From Alkalibacterium pelagium (GTDB lineage Bacteria > Bacillota > Bacilli > Lactobacillales > Carnobacteriaceae_A): a stretch of DNA of 64,000 bases. Shown here one piece after another: positions 39,586 to 49,443 of the stretch (its first letter is position 1; the number at the start of each line of letters is the position of its first letter). The notes below the pieces were generated by a model. The model made no database searches, had not been told where the DNA came from, and saw only the letters and a program-made list of their open reading frames with translations. The DNA is taken from NCBI RefSeq assembly GCF_900109325.1, contig NZ_FNZU01000014.1:1-64000 (forward strand), written 5' to 3'. A program made the translations under genes and the position numbers.

Positions 39586-40191
39586 ATGCAGATAACAACT
39601 TATAACAACAATGGACTGAATGATGTCCTGATGATCCAGTTCCAGAAAATGGAAGCAACAGCGCAGGTTCCGGAACGAAATGGAGATATCGTCTTGATCA
39701 AGTCAAAAGATGATGGAAAGGTAACAGGTATCAACCTTTTCAAAGCCTCTGACTATTTGCACGGATTGACTGACGGTCCAGTTGAACTTGAGGAAGAAGC
39801 GGTGGACAAAGTGAACAGTCTGATTGCAGAGGCTGGATTTTCTATCAAACTCGAGACTGAGACATCGCCGAAATTTGTGGTAGGCTACGTGACATCATGT
39901 GAACCTGTAGAAGGCTCTGATCACCTGAACCTGACTCAAACTGAAGTTGACAATGGTGAAATTCTACAGATTGTCTGTGGTGCCGCGAATATTGCTAAAG
40001 GACAGAAAGTTGTGGTAGCCCGCACCGGTGCGGTGATGCCTGATGGAATGGTTATCTGGCCTGGTGAACTTAAAGGCATAGAAAGTAACGGCATGATCTG
40101 TTCAGCTGGAGAACTAGGACTGCCTCAGGAAGGCAAAGGAATTATGGTCCTTTCAGAAGATGCAGAAGTGGGTACAGCTTTTTCAGCTTAA
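39586..40191 (+). CDS. ytpR: tRNA-binding domain protein YtpR
   Basis: 201 residues. The C-terminal half (about 95-201) is a tRNA-binding EMAP/PheT-type OB fold (GYVTSCEPVEGSDHLNLTQTEV, VCGAANIAKGQKVVVA). The N-terminal half is a DUF4479-type domain. AAGGAG lies before the ATG. It probably acts in RNA binding or as a tRNA chaperone, but the role is not known. Confidence 0.93.
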   Translation: MQITTYNNNGLNDVLMIQFQKMEATAQVPERNGDIVLIKSKDDGKVTGINLFKASDYLHGLTDGPVELEEEAVDKVNSLIAEAGFSIKLETETSPKFVVGYVTSCEPVEGSDHLNLTQTEVDNGEILQIVCGAANIAKGQKVVVARTGAVMPDGMVIWPGELKGIESNGMICSAGELGLPQEGKGIMVLSEDAEVGTAFSA

Positions 40192-40224
40192 TGATCTGTT
40201 ATTACTAGAGAAGGAGGAGAAATA

Positions 40225-40803
40225 GTGTCTTCAAAGTATAGAGAGTTCTTTGAATCATCGAAGAAAAACAGGCCGGAGAGTAAATCTGATGAACAGTCAC
40301 TTTCTTTTAAAGACACGTACACACTTCCTGGCGAAGTTAAGCGAAAGGAAGAAATCAAGAGAGAGTTCAAAGAGTATCTGGAACATCCTCAGGAATCTTA
40401 CAACAGAACATACATCGATCCTCCTTTTGAAGCAAGTAAAGTCCCGTCGCCGGTGTACGGTTACAATAAACCGCCCAGGCAGAGAAAAAAGCCGACGATC
40501 GATTATGGTGTGCTTAAACAGGAGATGCAGAAAAAACCTGAAGAATTCCTTGTTCTAGAAGAACATGCCACTCAGTCTCTGAAAGAAAAATGGGGCTGGA
40601 CGAGTGAATCCGAGCCATTTTCAGATCTGCCCGATCAAATGAAAATCCAAAAAGCTAAGTCAGTTGTTCGTGAAAAGACAAAAAAGACATATGGTCTTCA
40701 CCGGACATTAGCTTCGATCATGGATGATGACAGAAATGACAGCATCAATAGACGAAGTGAGGTCCCTGGACTGTTCGGAAAAGATGACTCCGGAAAAAGA
40801 TAA
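40225..40803 (+). CDS. Hypothetical protein at the sftA position, possible truncated SftA-like N-terminus
   Basis: 192 residues, GTG start with AAGGAGGAG upstream. It is highly charged and probably mostly disordered, without a membrane helix, Walker motif or FtsK motor. It sits between ytpR and murC, where Bacillus and many lactic acid bacteria encode the DNA translocase SftA (YtpS). The segment SKVPSPVYGYNKPP (near 71-84) resembles, from memory, the VPSPIYGF linker motif in SftA N-termini. It may be an sftA gene that has lost its motor, or a separate small family. A recurrent VPGLFG piece ends it. Confidence 0.6.
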   Translation: MSSKYREFFESSKKNRPESKSDEQSLSFKDTYTLPGEVKRKEEIKREFKEYLEHPQESYNRTYIDPPFEASKVPSPVYGYNKPPRQRKKPTIDYGVLKQEMQKKPEEFLVLEEHATQSLKEKWGWTSESEPFSDLPDQMKIQKAKSVVREKTKKTYGLHRTLASIMDDDRNDSINRRSEVPGLFGKDDSGKR

Positions 40804-40894
40804 ATAAATGTACTGGCTTTTTTGATTCATTTCAATTATAGTATATAACGATGTAAATTTTACAGATCTGAATTTAATGGAGGATTTTTAACGA

Positions 40895-42223
40895 ATGAAT
40901 CAGGAAACAATCTACCACTTTGTGGGAATTAAAGGATCAGGTATGAGTGCGCTGGCTTTGATCCTTCATGATAAAGGATTCAAAGTTCAGGGGTCAGATG
41001 TTAAAAAATACTTCTTTACTCAAAAAAATCTAGAAGATAATCATATCCCTATCTATTTATTTGACGAAGCAAATATTAAAGAAGGCATGACTGTCATAGC
41101 AGGCAATGCTTTTCCGGATACACATGAAGAGATAAGTAAAGCTCTTGAATTGGGGCTGCCCGTGAAAAGATACCACGACTTTCTTGGGGAGCTGAGCGAT
41201 CAGTTTACCAGTGTAGCTATAACTGGCTCACATGGGAAGACCAGTACTACCGGCCTTCTTTCTCATGTACTAAGTGGAATCAAGCCGACCAGTTACCTTA
41301 TTGGAGATGGAACAGGTCGAGGCGAAAAGGATGCTGAGTATTTTATTCTCGAAGCCTGTGAATATAGGCGTCATTTTCTGGCATATAAATCAGACTATGC
41401 ACTGATCACTAACATTGATTTTGATCATCCGGACTATTATACGAGCATAGAAGATGTGCAGGATGCGTTTCTTTCATTCTCACAGCAGATCAAAAAAGCA
41501 ATTTTTGCCTGCGGTGATGACGCGAGACTTCAGGAACTGCATGCTTCTGTCCCTATCGTCTATTATGGCTTTGATGAATATAACGATTTTCAGGCCAAGA
41601 ATCTTGAGCGAACGACTGAAGGGTCTACGTTCGATGTGTTTGTCAGAGGAGATTTCTACGGCAAATTCTTCATTCCATCGTATGGAAAGCATAACATCCA
41701 GAATGCGCTGGGAGTTATCGCGTTCTCACATTATGAAGGACTTGATCAGGATAAAGTTCAGGAAAGACTTCAGTCATTTAAAGGTGTAAAAAGACGCTTT
41801 ACTGAAAAAAATGTAATGGATACAGTCATCATCGATGACTATGCGCATCATCCTGCAGAAATAAGAGCCACTCTTGACGCTGCTCATCAGAAATACCCTG
41901 ACAGAGAAATTGTGGCTGTCTTTCAGCCGCACACTTTCAGTAGAACCGTTGCGCTTTTAGATGAATTTGGTGAAGCTCTTGATCTGGCTGATGCTGTCTA
42001 TCTATGCGACATTTTCACGTCTGCAAGAGAACAGGAAGGAACTGTAACGATCAGGGACCTACTGGATAAAACTGAAAAAGGTAAGGACATCATTTCAGAA
42101 GAAGATATGTCAGCTCTGTTGAAACATAAGAACCAGGTTGTCGTTTTCATGGGCGCTGGTGATGTTGATAAATTCGAACATGCTTTCGAAGTTATTTTAA
42201 GCCAGTCGGAAGCCAAAAATTAA
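40895..42223 (+). CDS. murC: UDP-N-acetylmuramate--L-alanine ligase
   Basis: 442 residues. MurC adds L-Ala to UDP-MurNAc in cytosolic peptidoglycan precursor synthesis. The N-terminal Rossmann motif is [13 protein letters not shown], the ATP loop is [12 protein letters not shown] (near 110), and EACEYRRHF and [10 protein letters not shown] are the Mur-ligase signatures. AATGGAGGA precedes the ATG. A ytpR-sftA-murC order is the usual setting. Confidence 0.97.
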   Translation: MNQETIYHFVGIKGSGMSALALILHDKGFKVQGSDVKKYFFTQKNLEDNHIPIYLFDEANIKEGMTVIAGNAFPDTHEEISKALELGLPVKRYHDFLGELSDQFTSVAITGSHGKTSTTGLLSHVLSGIKPTSYLIGDGTGRGEKDAEYFILEACEYRRHFLAYKSDYALITNIDFDHPDYYTSIEDVQDAFLSFSQQIKKAIFACGDDARLQELHASVPIVYYGFDEYNDFQAKNLERTTEGSTFDVFVRGDFYGKFFIPSYGKHNIQNALGVIAFSHYEGLDQDKVQERLQSFKGVKRRFTEKNVMDTVIIDDYAHHPAEIRATLDAAHQKYPDREIVAVFQPHTFSRTVALLDEFGEALDLADAVYLCDIFTSAREQEGTVTIRDLLDKTEKGKDIISEEDMSALLKHKNQVVVFMGAGDVDKFEHAFEVILSQSEAKN

Positions 42224-42251
42224 TATTAGTCTATAGAGAATGGCCTTCAAG

Positions 42252-42296
42252 CTCCCTCTGCATACAATAGTGGTATAATACTTATTGTATAGGGAG
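42252..42296 (+). promoter_or_regulatory. polA promoter inside a 14-bp inverted repeat
   Basis: CTCCCT (42252-42257) plus ATACAATA (42262-42269) pair with TATTGTAT (42283-42290) plus AGGGAG (42291-42296), with a four-base offset in the left arm. The loop contains the extended -10 TGG-TATAAT (-10 at 42274-42279). It could be an operator around the -10 or the remains of a murC terminator. Confidence 0.55.
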
Positions 42297-42373
42297 TTTA
42301 AGGACGTTCTCTTTTTCTATTGCACAAATTTTGATACTATAGGTTTAGGATGAATAACTGGGAGTTGAAAAGA

Positions 42374-45037
42374 TTGGCTGATAAAAAGAAATTACTGCTC
42401 ATAGACGGGCACAGTGTGGCATTCAGAGCTTTTTATGGTCTGCATAGCCAGCTGGAACGAATGAAGAATAGAAACGGACTGCACACCAATGCGCTTTATG
42501 GCTTTCATAACATGCTTGAAGTGATTGTGAACAAGGAACAGCCGACACATGCACTCGTGGCTTTTGATGCAGGAAAGACTACATTCAGACACGAGTATTT
42601 CGACGACTATAAAGGCGGTCGGTCAAAAATGCCGTCTGAATTTTCTGAACAGATTCCCTTTATGAAAGATCTCCTTAAAGGGTTCGGTCTGCAGAGCTAT
42701 CAGCTTGAAAACTATGAAGCAGATGACATCATAGGAACGCTGGCTAAAGAGGCTGAAGAAAACGGTTTTGAGGTCGTGATTCTGACCGGAGACAGGGACC
42801 TTACTCAGCTTGCTTCGGATGCCATTCGGGTGGATATCACTAAAAAAGGAGTCAGCGACTTAAAAGAACACACCAAACAGTCGATTCAGGAAGAAATGGG
42901 AATCGATCCGATTCAGATTATCGACATGAAAGGACTGGCAGGAGATGCCTCAGACAATATTCCAGGAGTGACCAAGATCGGTGATAAAACTGCTCTCAAG
43001 TTACTGCACGAATATGGGTCGGTTGAGAACCTTTATGAGAATATCGAAGCGATGAAAAAGTCCAAACGAAAAGAATATCTGATCAATGAGAAGGAAACGG
43101 CATTTCTAAGTAAAAAACTGGCAACCATCGATACTAATGCACCAATTGAAGTAAAACTGGACAATCTGACATACAGCGGATTGAGTATGGAGGATCTTAT
43201 CTCTTTCTATAAAGAAATGGATTTCAATTCTCATTTGCAGAAACTCGATACGTCAGAATATATGGAGCAGCTGGCCGAAGATGCTGTGGAGGTCGAATAT
43301 ACTTTCTTAAATGAACTGTCGTCTTCTCACTTCTCTTCAAATATGGCTATGTATATCGAAATGTTGAATGAGAACTATCATCATGCTGAAATCGTCTCAA
43401 TTGCCTGGGGAAATGATGAGAGTATTTATGTGACCGATCCTCAGACTGCTTTTGCATCTGATGCTTTCAAGGCGTGGATCGAAGATGAAGACAGCAGTAA
43501 AGTGCTGTATGATGCTAAACGCACCTATGTCGCTTTGAATAATAAAGGGATGACCCTTAAAGGCATTACATTCGATATCATGTTAGCGTCCTATTTACTT
43601 ACAGCTGAAGACAGCAGCAGTGGGGATATCGTTGATGTAGCCAGAAAACATAATTACGACCATATCACGCCTGATGAAGTTGTTTATGGAAAAGGGAAAA
43701 AAATAAAAGTGCCTGAAGATAGTGCTCTTATGCATGATCATATGGCGCGTAAGGTTTTAGGCATCTATCATCTGTCAGATTCGATGGACAAACAGCTGAA
43801 AGAAAACGAGCAGGAAGATCTGCTTAAAGAAATGGAACTGCCTCTGGCCATAGTGCTTGCTGATATGGAGATACAAGGCATCACTGTCGACGCAGAGCGG
43901 CTGGAACGAATGAAAGAAGAATTTGGTACGACGCTTGAATCTATCGAAGAAAGAATTTATGAAGAAGCCGGAGAAACGTTCAATATCAATTCTCCTAAAC
44001 AGTTGGGTGTGATATTGTTCGAGAAAATGGGTTATCCAGTCATCAAGAAAACTAAGACCGGATATTCTACTGCACAGGATGTACTCGAAAAGCTGAAGGA
44101 TGAGGCACCAATCGTTGAACATATTCTACAGTATCGTCAGATTGCCAAAATACAGTCCACCTATATTGAGGGGCTGCTGAAAGTTATCGATCCGCAGACG
44201 AGCAAGATTCATACACGCTATCTTCAGACCGTTGCACGTACTGGGCGACTGAGCTCTGTGGATCCTAATCTGCAGAATATCCCCGTCCGTCTTGAGGAAG
44301 GGCGTAAGATTCGTCAAGCCTTTATTCCTAGAGAAAAAGGCTGGAAAATATTTGCCTCGGATTACTCGCAGATCGAACTTCGTATTCTCGCGCATATTTC
44401 AGAAGATGATCATTTGATCAAAGCCTTCCTGGATGACGAAGATATCCATACAACGACGGCTATGCGTGTTTTCGATATCGATACTCCCGAAAAAGTTACA
44501 TCTGATATGAGGCGTGAAGCCAAGGCTGTCAATTTCGGAATAGTATACGGTATCAGCGACTACGGTCTTTCACAGAACCTGAATATTACACGTAAGGAAG
44601 CAAAAGACTATATCGATACGTACTTTGACCGTTTCCCGGGTGTGAAGGAATTTATTGACACTGTAATCAGAGAGGCCAAAGAAAACGGCTTTGTCGAAAC
44701 ATTGTTCCACCGTCGCAGGTATCTGCCGGACATCAATTCACGCAATTTCAATTTAAGATCTTTTGCGGAGCGTACGGCTATGAATACACCGATTCAGGGA
44801 AGTGCGGCAGACATCCTTAAAATGGCTATGATAGAAATGGCTAAACGGATGAAAGAAGAAAATCTGGAAGCTACCATGCTTCTTCAGGTTCACGATGAAC
44901 TGATATTCGAAGTACCTGAACATGAGATGGACAAGCTGGAATCTCTTGTAAAAGAAGTGATGGAAAAAACAGTTGAGCTGTCTGTTCCTCTGAAAGTTGA
45001 GAGCAGCGCAGGAGATAACTGGTATCAAGCTAAATAG
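42374..45037 (+). CDS. polA: DNA polymerase I
   Basis: 887 residues from the TTG at 42374. GGGAG lies nine bases before it, and MADKKKLLLIDGHS matches the family start; the ATG at 42350 has a poor ribosome site. Domains are the 5'-3' exonuclease (1-290), a degenerate 3'-5' exonuclease region (about 300-470) where the catalytic Asp-x-Glu is replaced (MYIEMLNEN), and the polymerase (DYSQIELRILAH, KAVNFGIVYGIS, VHDELIFEV). So, as in Bacillus, it should lack proofreading. Confidence 0.97.
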   Translation: MADKKKLLLIDGHSVAFRAFYGLHSQLERMKNRNGLHTNALYGFHNMLEVIVNKEQPTHALVAFDAGKTTFRHEYFDDYKGGRSKMPSEFSEQIPFMKDLLKGFGLQSYQLENYEADDIIGTLAKEAEENGFEVVILTGDRDLTQLASDAIRVDITKKGVSDLKEHTKQSIQEEMGIDPIQIIDMKGLAGDASDNIPGVTKIGDKTALKLLHEYGSVENLYENIEAMKKSKRKEYLINEKETAFLSKKLATIDTNAPIEVKLDNLTYSGLSMEDLISFYKEMDFNSHLQKLDTSEYMEQLAEDAVEVEYTFLNELSSSHFSSNMAMYIEMLNENYHHAEIVSIAWGNDESIYVTDPQTAFASDAFKAWIEDEDSSKVLYDAKRTYVALNNKGMTLKGITFDIMLASYLLTAEDSSSGDIVDVARKHNYDHITPDEVVYGKGKKIKVPEDSALMHDHMARKVLGIYHLSDSMDKQLKENEQEDLLKEMELPLAIVLADMEIQGITVDAERLERMKEEFGTTLESIEERIYEEAGETFNINSPKQLGVILFEKMGYPVIKKTKTGYSTAQDVLEKLKDEAPIVEHILQYRQIAKIQSTYIEGLLKVIDPQTSKIHTRYLQTVARTGRLSSVDPNLQNIPVRLEEGRKIRQAFIPREKGWKIFASDYSQIELRILAHISEDDHLIKAFLDDEDIHTTTAMRVFDIDTPEKVTSDMRREAKAVNFGIVYGISDYGLSQNLNITRKEAKDYIDTYFDRFPGVKEFIDTVIREAKENGFVETLFHRRRYLPDINSRNFNLRSFAERTAMNTPIQGSAADILKMAMIEMAKRMKEENLEATMLLQVHDELIFEVPEHEMDKLESLVKEVMEKTVELSVPLKVESSAGDNWYQAK

Positions 45038-45040
45038 CAT

Positions 45041-45073
45041 TAAAAGAGCGGGAGCAGTCTCGCTTCTTTTATT
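45041..45073 (+). terminator. Weak terminator between polA and mutM
   Basis: AAAAGAGCGGGA and TCTCGCTTCTTTT form an imperfect stem with wobble pairs and a short T-run. mutM may be read through. Confidence 0.5.
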
Positions 45074-45103
45074 GGAAAAAACAAAAGGAAATGAGAGAAT
45101 AAT

Positions 45104-45925
45104 ATGCCTGAATTGCCGGAAGTTGAAAGTGTCAGAAATGGTTTAGTCGATCTCGTCAGTGAGAGAACGATCGGCAAAGTCACTGTACGCTGGGACAACA
45201 TTATCAAAGAACCTGAGAGTCGGCTATTCCAGAAAAAACTGGAAGGCCAGACAATTGAAACGATTAGAAGAAGAGGCAAGTTTCTTCTTTTTATCCTGAC
45301 TGATTATGTTTTGATCAGCCATTTGAGGATGGAAGGGAAATTCAGATTAGAAAAAGCAGCGACTCCGTTAACTAAGCATACCCATGTTATTTTCAGCCTT
45401 GATGATGGACAGGAGCTGCGTTATCTTGACGTCAGAAAGTTCGGGAAAATGAGTCTCATCAATAAAGGGGACCTGCTAAACCATCCTTCGCTGACCAGCC
45501 TTGGACCGGAACCGGTCGAAGAGGATCTGAGCATCAAATGGATGACAGATTACCTCTCAGGGAAAAAACGGGTAATAAAAGCTTGTCTGCTTGATCAGAA
45601 GCTGGTAGCAGGTGTAGGGAATATTTACGCAGATGAAATTCTGTATGATGCAGGTGTTCGCCCGGATCGTTCAGCTTCTTCGCTAACTGATGAAGAAATC
45701 AGTGTGCTGAGATCCTCGATTGTGAGGATAATGAAAGAAGCTGTCGAAGCAGGAGGAACGACTATCCGAACTTACGCCAACGCTTACGGAAGAGAAGGCA
45801 GTTTTCAGAATAGCTTAAAAATCTATGGAAAAGTTGGATCCGACTGTCCGATCTGCCATACACCATTTCTTAAAACTAAAATCGCACAGAGAGGGACGCA
45901 CTACTGCCCAATCTGTCAGTCATAG
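45104..45925 (+). CDS. mutM: Formamidopyrimidine-DNA glycosylase
   Basis: 273 residues. MutM excises 8-oxoguanine and cleaves the abasic site. The start PELPEVE places catalytic Pro2 and Glu3 after Met removal. RRRGKFL has the conserved Lys. The helix-two-turn-helix (VAGVGNIYADEILYDAGV) and the zinc finger (CPIC...CPIC) are intact. It follows polA and precedes coaE. Confidence 0.98.
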   Translation: MPELPEVESVRNGLVDLVSERTIGKVTVRWDNIIKEPESRLFQKKLEGQTIETIRRRGKFLLFILTDYVLISHLRMEGKFRLEKAATPLTKHTHVIFSLDDGQELRYLDVRKFGKMSLINKGDLLNHPSLTSLGPEPVEEDLSIKWMTDYLSGKKRVIKACLLDQKLVAGVGNIYADEILYDAGVRPDRSASSLTDEEISVLRSSIVRIMKEAVEAGGTTIRTYANAYGREGSFQNSLKIYGKVGSDCPICHTPFLKTKIAQRGTHYCPICQS

Positions 45926-45941
45926 GAACAGGGGGAAAACG

Positions 45942-46538
45942 ATGACTTTTATTCTAGGTTTAACAGGAGGTATTGCAACTGGGAAGTCCACGGTCAGCCG
46001 CTTCTTTGAGTCTCAAGGCATTCCTGTAGTGGATGCAGATAAGGGAGCCAGACTCGTAATGGAACCAGGTCAGGCAGCCTACCATGCGGTTGTGAAGGCA
46101 TTCGGCCAGGAGATATTAACAGAAGACGGAGCGGTAGACCGGACTGGACTTGGCGCTATTGTGTTCAACGATCCTGCTAAATTAAGTAAACTGAATGAGA
46201 CCGTTCATAGTCATGTTCTGAACTGGATCAGGGATGAAAAAAGTAAGCTGATCAAAGCTGACCACTCAATGATTGTTCTGGATATTCCTCTGCTCTATGA
46301 AATTGGGCTTGAAAGTGAAGTGGATGCAGTTATGGTGGTTTATGTTGACCCGCAGACTCAGCTGAAACGGCTGATGAAAAGAGACGGCCTCAGTGATAGA
46401 GATGCTCAGAAACGGATCGATGCACAGAAATCAATAGACATCAAGGCTGAAAAAGCAGATGTCATCATCGACAACAGGGGCAGTATTGAGGAAACGGAAG
46501 ATCAGCTGAGAACTTGGCTTGACTATAATGGGTATTAG
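45942..46538 (+). CDS. coaE: Dephospho-CoA kinase
   Basis: 198 residues from the ATG at 45942, preceded by GGGGGAAAA. An open frame reaches back into mutM, but that part is not family-like. CoaE makes coenzyme A from dephospho-CoA. The P-loop is GLTGGIATGKST, with VDADKGARLVME and VVYVDPQTQLKRLMKRDGLS. Confidence 0.97.
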   Translation: MTFILGLTGGIATGKSTVSRFFESQGIPVVDADKGARLVMEPGQAAYHAVVKAFGQEILTEDGAVDRTGLGAIVFNDPAKLSKLNETVHSHVLNWIRDEKSKLIKADHSMIVLDIPLLYEIGLESEVDAVMVVYVDPQTQLKRLMKRDGLSDRDAQKRIDAQKSIDIKAEKADVIIDNRGSIEETEDQLRTWLDYNGY

Positions 46539-46557
46539 TTAGAGCCTGGAAATGTGG

Positions 46558-46563
46558 TATACT
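46558..46563 (+). promoter_or_regulatory. Possible nrdR promoter (extended -10)
   Basis: TGG-TATACT at 46555-46563, with TTAGTT (46535-46540) at 17 bases as a weak -35. Confidence 0.45.
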
Positions 46564-46598
46564 GTCAGTAAATATTTAATAGTAAAGGACTGAACAAT

Positions 46599-47063
46599 AT
46601 GCATTGTCCTAAATGTCAACACAACGGAAGCAGAGTAGTGGACAGCCGACCGGCAGATGATGGGAAAGCAATTAGACGCAGGAGAGAATGTGAGAACTGC
46701 CTCTTCCGCTTTACAACATTTGAACGTATTGAACAGAGCCCTGTCCTTGTTGTGAAGAAAAACGGGAATAGAGAAGAATTCAGTCGTGAGAAACTACTGA
46801 GAGGCATCCGTAGAGCCTGTGAAAAAAGACCTGTAGCTGCAGCTGCACAGGAAAAAATTGTAAATAAAGTAGAATATAAAATCAGAGACAATGGAGCCAA
46901 TGAAGTTCCCTCAACTAAAATTGGAGAATACGTGATGGAAGAACTGGCAGAACTGGATGACGTGGCCTACATCCGCTTTGCAAGTGTGTATAGACAATTC
47001 AAGGATATTGGTGTCTTTATGCAGGAAATGCAGGAACTTGAGAAAAAGAGAAAAGAACATTAA
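46599..47063 (+). CDS. nrdR: Transcriptional repressor NrdR
   Basis: 154 residues. NrdR represses ribonucleotide reductase genes in response to dATP/ATP. The zinc ribbon CPKCQHN...CENCLFRF (3-34) precedes an ATP cone ([16 protein letters not shown], 50-65 onward). It is followed by the primosome genes dnaB-dnaI, as in Bacillus and lactobacilli. Confidence 0.98.
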   Translation: MHCPKCQHNGSRVVDSRPADDGKAIRRRRECENCLFRFTTFERIEQSPVLVVKKNGNREEFSREKLLRGIRRACEKRPVAAAAQEKIVNKVEYKIRDNGANEVPSTKIGEYVMEELAELDDVAYIRFASVYRQFKDIGVFMQEMQELEKKRKEH

Positions 47064-47088
47064 GCAAGGCTGAAAGGATCAATCAACG

Positions 47089-48477
47089 ATGACTTACCCC
47101 TGGAAAACTATGAGCCCTAAAGACAGCGTACATCTGATCAGGTTGACGATGTTATCTGATGTGCATATAAGAGCACTTCATAACTTATACCAGCCACTTC
47201 TTGGAAAAGACGCTGTCAGCCTTTTTATGACACTTAAAGAAACACTCGATCAGACCATTGAAAAAGATCTGATGTTGTCTGATTTACTTGTACAGCTCGA
47301 CTGTGGTGTGAAAGAGTTTTACGAGGCAAGAATCAGGCTGGAAGCTTACGGCCTTATCAGAGTCTATGTACATGATTCTGATTCGACACGTTTTGCTATC
47401 GGTTTAAGTTGTCCTATGCTGCCTGAACAGTTCTTCAAAGATCCGATGATGAAGATGATGCTCACTGAAAAAGTAGGTGAGCGACTGACAGACGACTTGC
47501 AAAAAAGATTCAAGGTTCATGATGGAAGGTTGACTGAATACAAAGAAGTCACTAAGTCATTTCTTGATGTCATCCATGTGGATATGAAGAAAATGAGTGA
47601 AGCTTCTGAAAATGAAGATGCGGAGGAACGGTCGACTGCGATCAGTGATCAGATTATGGCAGCCGAACGATTCGACTGGTCGTTTTTCATTGAAGGTCTG
47701 AACAAGAATTATATCAGCCGCTCATCAATCACAACTGATCTCAAACGACTGATTTATACCTTTCATACCTTATATAATATCAATGAGCTGGAGATGCAGA
47801 AATTTGTACTTGAAGCAGCAGATTTAAACACAGGTCAGGTAGATGATCAGAAGCTGACTTCTCTAATACAAAAAGAGTATTTACAGAAGTCCAGTAGCCG
47901 AAGGAAAGCGTCCCAGGACTTAACTCAAGAGAGTGGTCATAGAGTAAGACAGCTCGAGCAAAAAGGATTTTCAAAAGAAGAAATAGAAATTATCCTGCAT
48001 TCAGAGCAGGTGAGTCCTTATGCTTATCTGAAGTCGATCAAACGACAGAAAGGTGGATTCGTCTCTTCTAATGAAACGTGGCTGCTGAAAGAACTTGTTG
48101 AGAATGCGCCGTTAACTACAGCGGTGATAAATATTCTTTTGAACTATCTGCTAATCATCAAGAATTCACCTAGCATAGAAAAAGGTCTTGCAACTAAAAT
48201 AGCCAATGATTGGGCACAGAGTCAGGTTAAAACACCTGAAGATGCTATGCAGAAAGTAAAACAGCTTTATGCGTCATTCAGCCAGAAAAATCAGAAAGCA
48301 GCACCCAAAGGTAATTATTCCAAAAGTCGGAAAAATGCATCTCATGCTCGACAGGAAACCCTTCCTGACTGGGCTGTGGAAGACTCTGGAAAAGATGAAC
48401 GACTCAGTTCAGAGGAAGAGGAAGCTTACAAAGAAAGACTTAAACGAATCCGCAACAGGAAAAGTGGTGAATCATAA
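47089..48477 (+). CDS. dnaB: Helicase loader DnaB (replication initiation and membrane attachment)
   Basis: 462 residues. This is the Firmicutes DnaB, a DnaD-like primosomal protein, not the helicase. An N-terminal winged-helix region (about 1-110) is followed by DnaD/DnaB_2 repeats (ETWLLKELVENAPLTTAVINILLNYLL near 329) and a basic C-tail. It helps load the replicative helicase with DnaI. The stop overlaps the dnaI start by one base (TAATG). Confidence 0.94.
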   Translation: MTYPWKTMSPKDSVHLIRLTMLSDVHIRALHNLYQPLLGKDAVSLFMTLKETLDQTIEKDLMLSDLLVQLDCGVKEFYEARIRLEAYGLIRVYVHDSDSTRFAIGLSCPMLPEQFFKDPMMKMMLTEKVGERLTDDLQKRFKVHDGRLTEYKEVTKSFLDVIHVDMKKMSEASENEDAEERSTAISDQIMAAERFDWSFFIEGLNKNYISRSSITTDLKRLIYTFHTLYNINELEMQKFVLEAADLNTGQVDDQKLTSLIQKEYLQKSSSRRKASQDLTQESGHRVRQLEQKGFSKEEIEIILHSEQVSPYAYLKSIKRQKGGFVSSNETWLLKELVENAPLTTAVINILLNYLLIIKNSPSIEKGLATKIANDWAQSQVKTPEDAMQKVKQLYASFSQKNQKAAPKGNYSKSRKNASHARQETLPDWAVEDSGKDERLSSEEEEAYKERLKRIRNRKSGES

Positions 48478-49412
48478 TGGATAGTATAAAAGATCAGCTG
48501 GCTAAACTGATGGATTCAGGAAAAGTCAGCGACATGTTCAGTCAGATCATGAAAAAAGATGTCATGAGTGATCCGGACGTAAGAGAATTTCTTGCTGAGC
48601 ATAAAGAAGCATTATCAAAAGAAGCTATTGAAAGAAGTGCTTCTGAACTATACGAATTTGTATCCGAAAAGAAAAAAGTGCAGAACAGGAGTAACAGCCT
48701 GGCTCCGGGATATGAACCCAAGCTCATCCTGAACAATCATCGTATCGACGTGACTTATGTGCCTACACGAGAACTTCTTTCACGGCAAAAGGAAGTTAAG
48801 ATCAAAAACAGGATAAAATCCCTTTATATGCCGAAAGATCTCAAAAATGCCAGACTTGAAGAATTTGAAGCGACAAGAAAACGTCAGGCTGCTTTTGAGA
48901 AGGCAATTACATTTATAGATGACTATCTTGAATCGCCTCGTTCATATCATAAAGGTCTCTATCTTCAAGGACCATTTGGTGTAGGTAAGACTTTCCTTCT
49001 GGGGGCCATGGCTCATGAACTGTCGCAGCATGGCCATTCAACTACGCTGGTTCATTTTCCTACCTTTGCAGTTGAAATGAAAAACGCTATCGGGAATAAT
49101 ACGACAGAAGATAAGATGGAAAAACTCAAACGCGCGAAGATACTGATGATCGATGATATTGGAGCAGATTCCATGTCGTCCTGGATAAGAGATGATGTAC
49201 TTGGTGTCATTCTTCAATTCAGGATGCAGGAAGAGCTGCCGACATTCTTTACATCAAACTTCAGTATGGATCAGCTTGAAAAAGAACACCTGAGTGTGAC
49301 GCAACGGGGTGAAAGAGAGCCTCTTAAAGCGAAGCGGATTATGGAGCGTATCCGTTTTCTGTCTGAGGAAGTGGAAATGTCAGGAGATAATCGACGTCAA
49401 AATAAAAGTTGA
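48477..49412 (+). CDS. dnaI: Primosomal protein DnaI (helicase loader ATPase)
   Basis: 311 residues. An N-terminal helicase-interaction domain (1-about 130) precedes an AAA+ domain with Walker A GPFGVGKTF (near 163), Walker B ILMIDDIGAD (near 223) and sensor TSNFS. The -35 of the thrS promoter overlaps its stop codon. Confidence 0.97.
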   Translation: MDSIKDQLAKLMDSGKVSDMFSQIMKKDVMSDPDVREFLAEHKEALSKEAIERSASELYEFVSEKKKVQNRSNSLAPGYEPKLILNNHRIDVTYVPTRELLSRQKEVKIKNRIKSLYMPKDLKNARLEEFEATRKRQAAFEKAITFIDDYLESPRSYHKGLYLQGPFGVGKTFLLGAMAHELSQHGHSTTLVHFPTFAVEMKNAIGNNTTEDKMEKLKRAKILMIDDIGADSMSSWIRDDVLGVILQFRMQEELPTFFTSNFSMDQLEKEHLSVTQRGEREPLKAKRIMERIRFLSEEVEMSGDNRRQNKS

Positions 49413-49437
49413 TTTGCCCTGCAAAAAGTGATAAAGT
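49409..49437 (+). promoter_or_regulatory. thrS promoter
   Basis: -35 TTGATT (49409-49414), a 17-base spacer and -10 TAAAGT (49432-49437). Transcription would start near 49444. Confidence 0.6.
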
Positions 49438-49443
49438 ACTATC

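Noticed and set aside
45825-45941. 39-codon upstream extension of coaE into mutM
   Set aside because: It overlaps the conserved mutM zinc finger in another frame, has no ribosome site, and the P-loop kinase normally starts at MTFILGLTGG.
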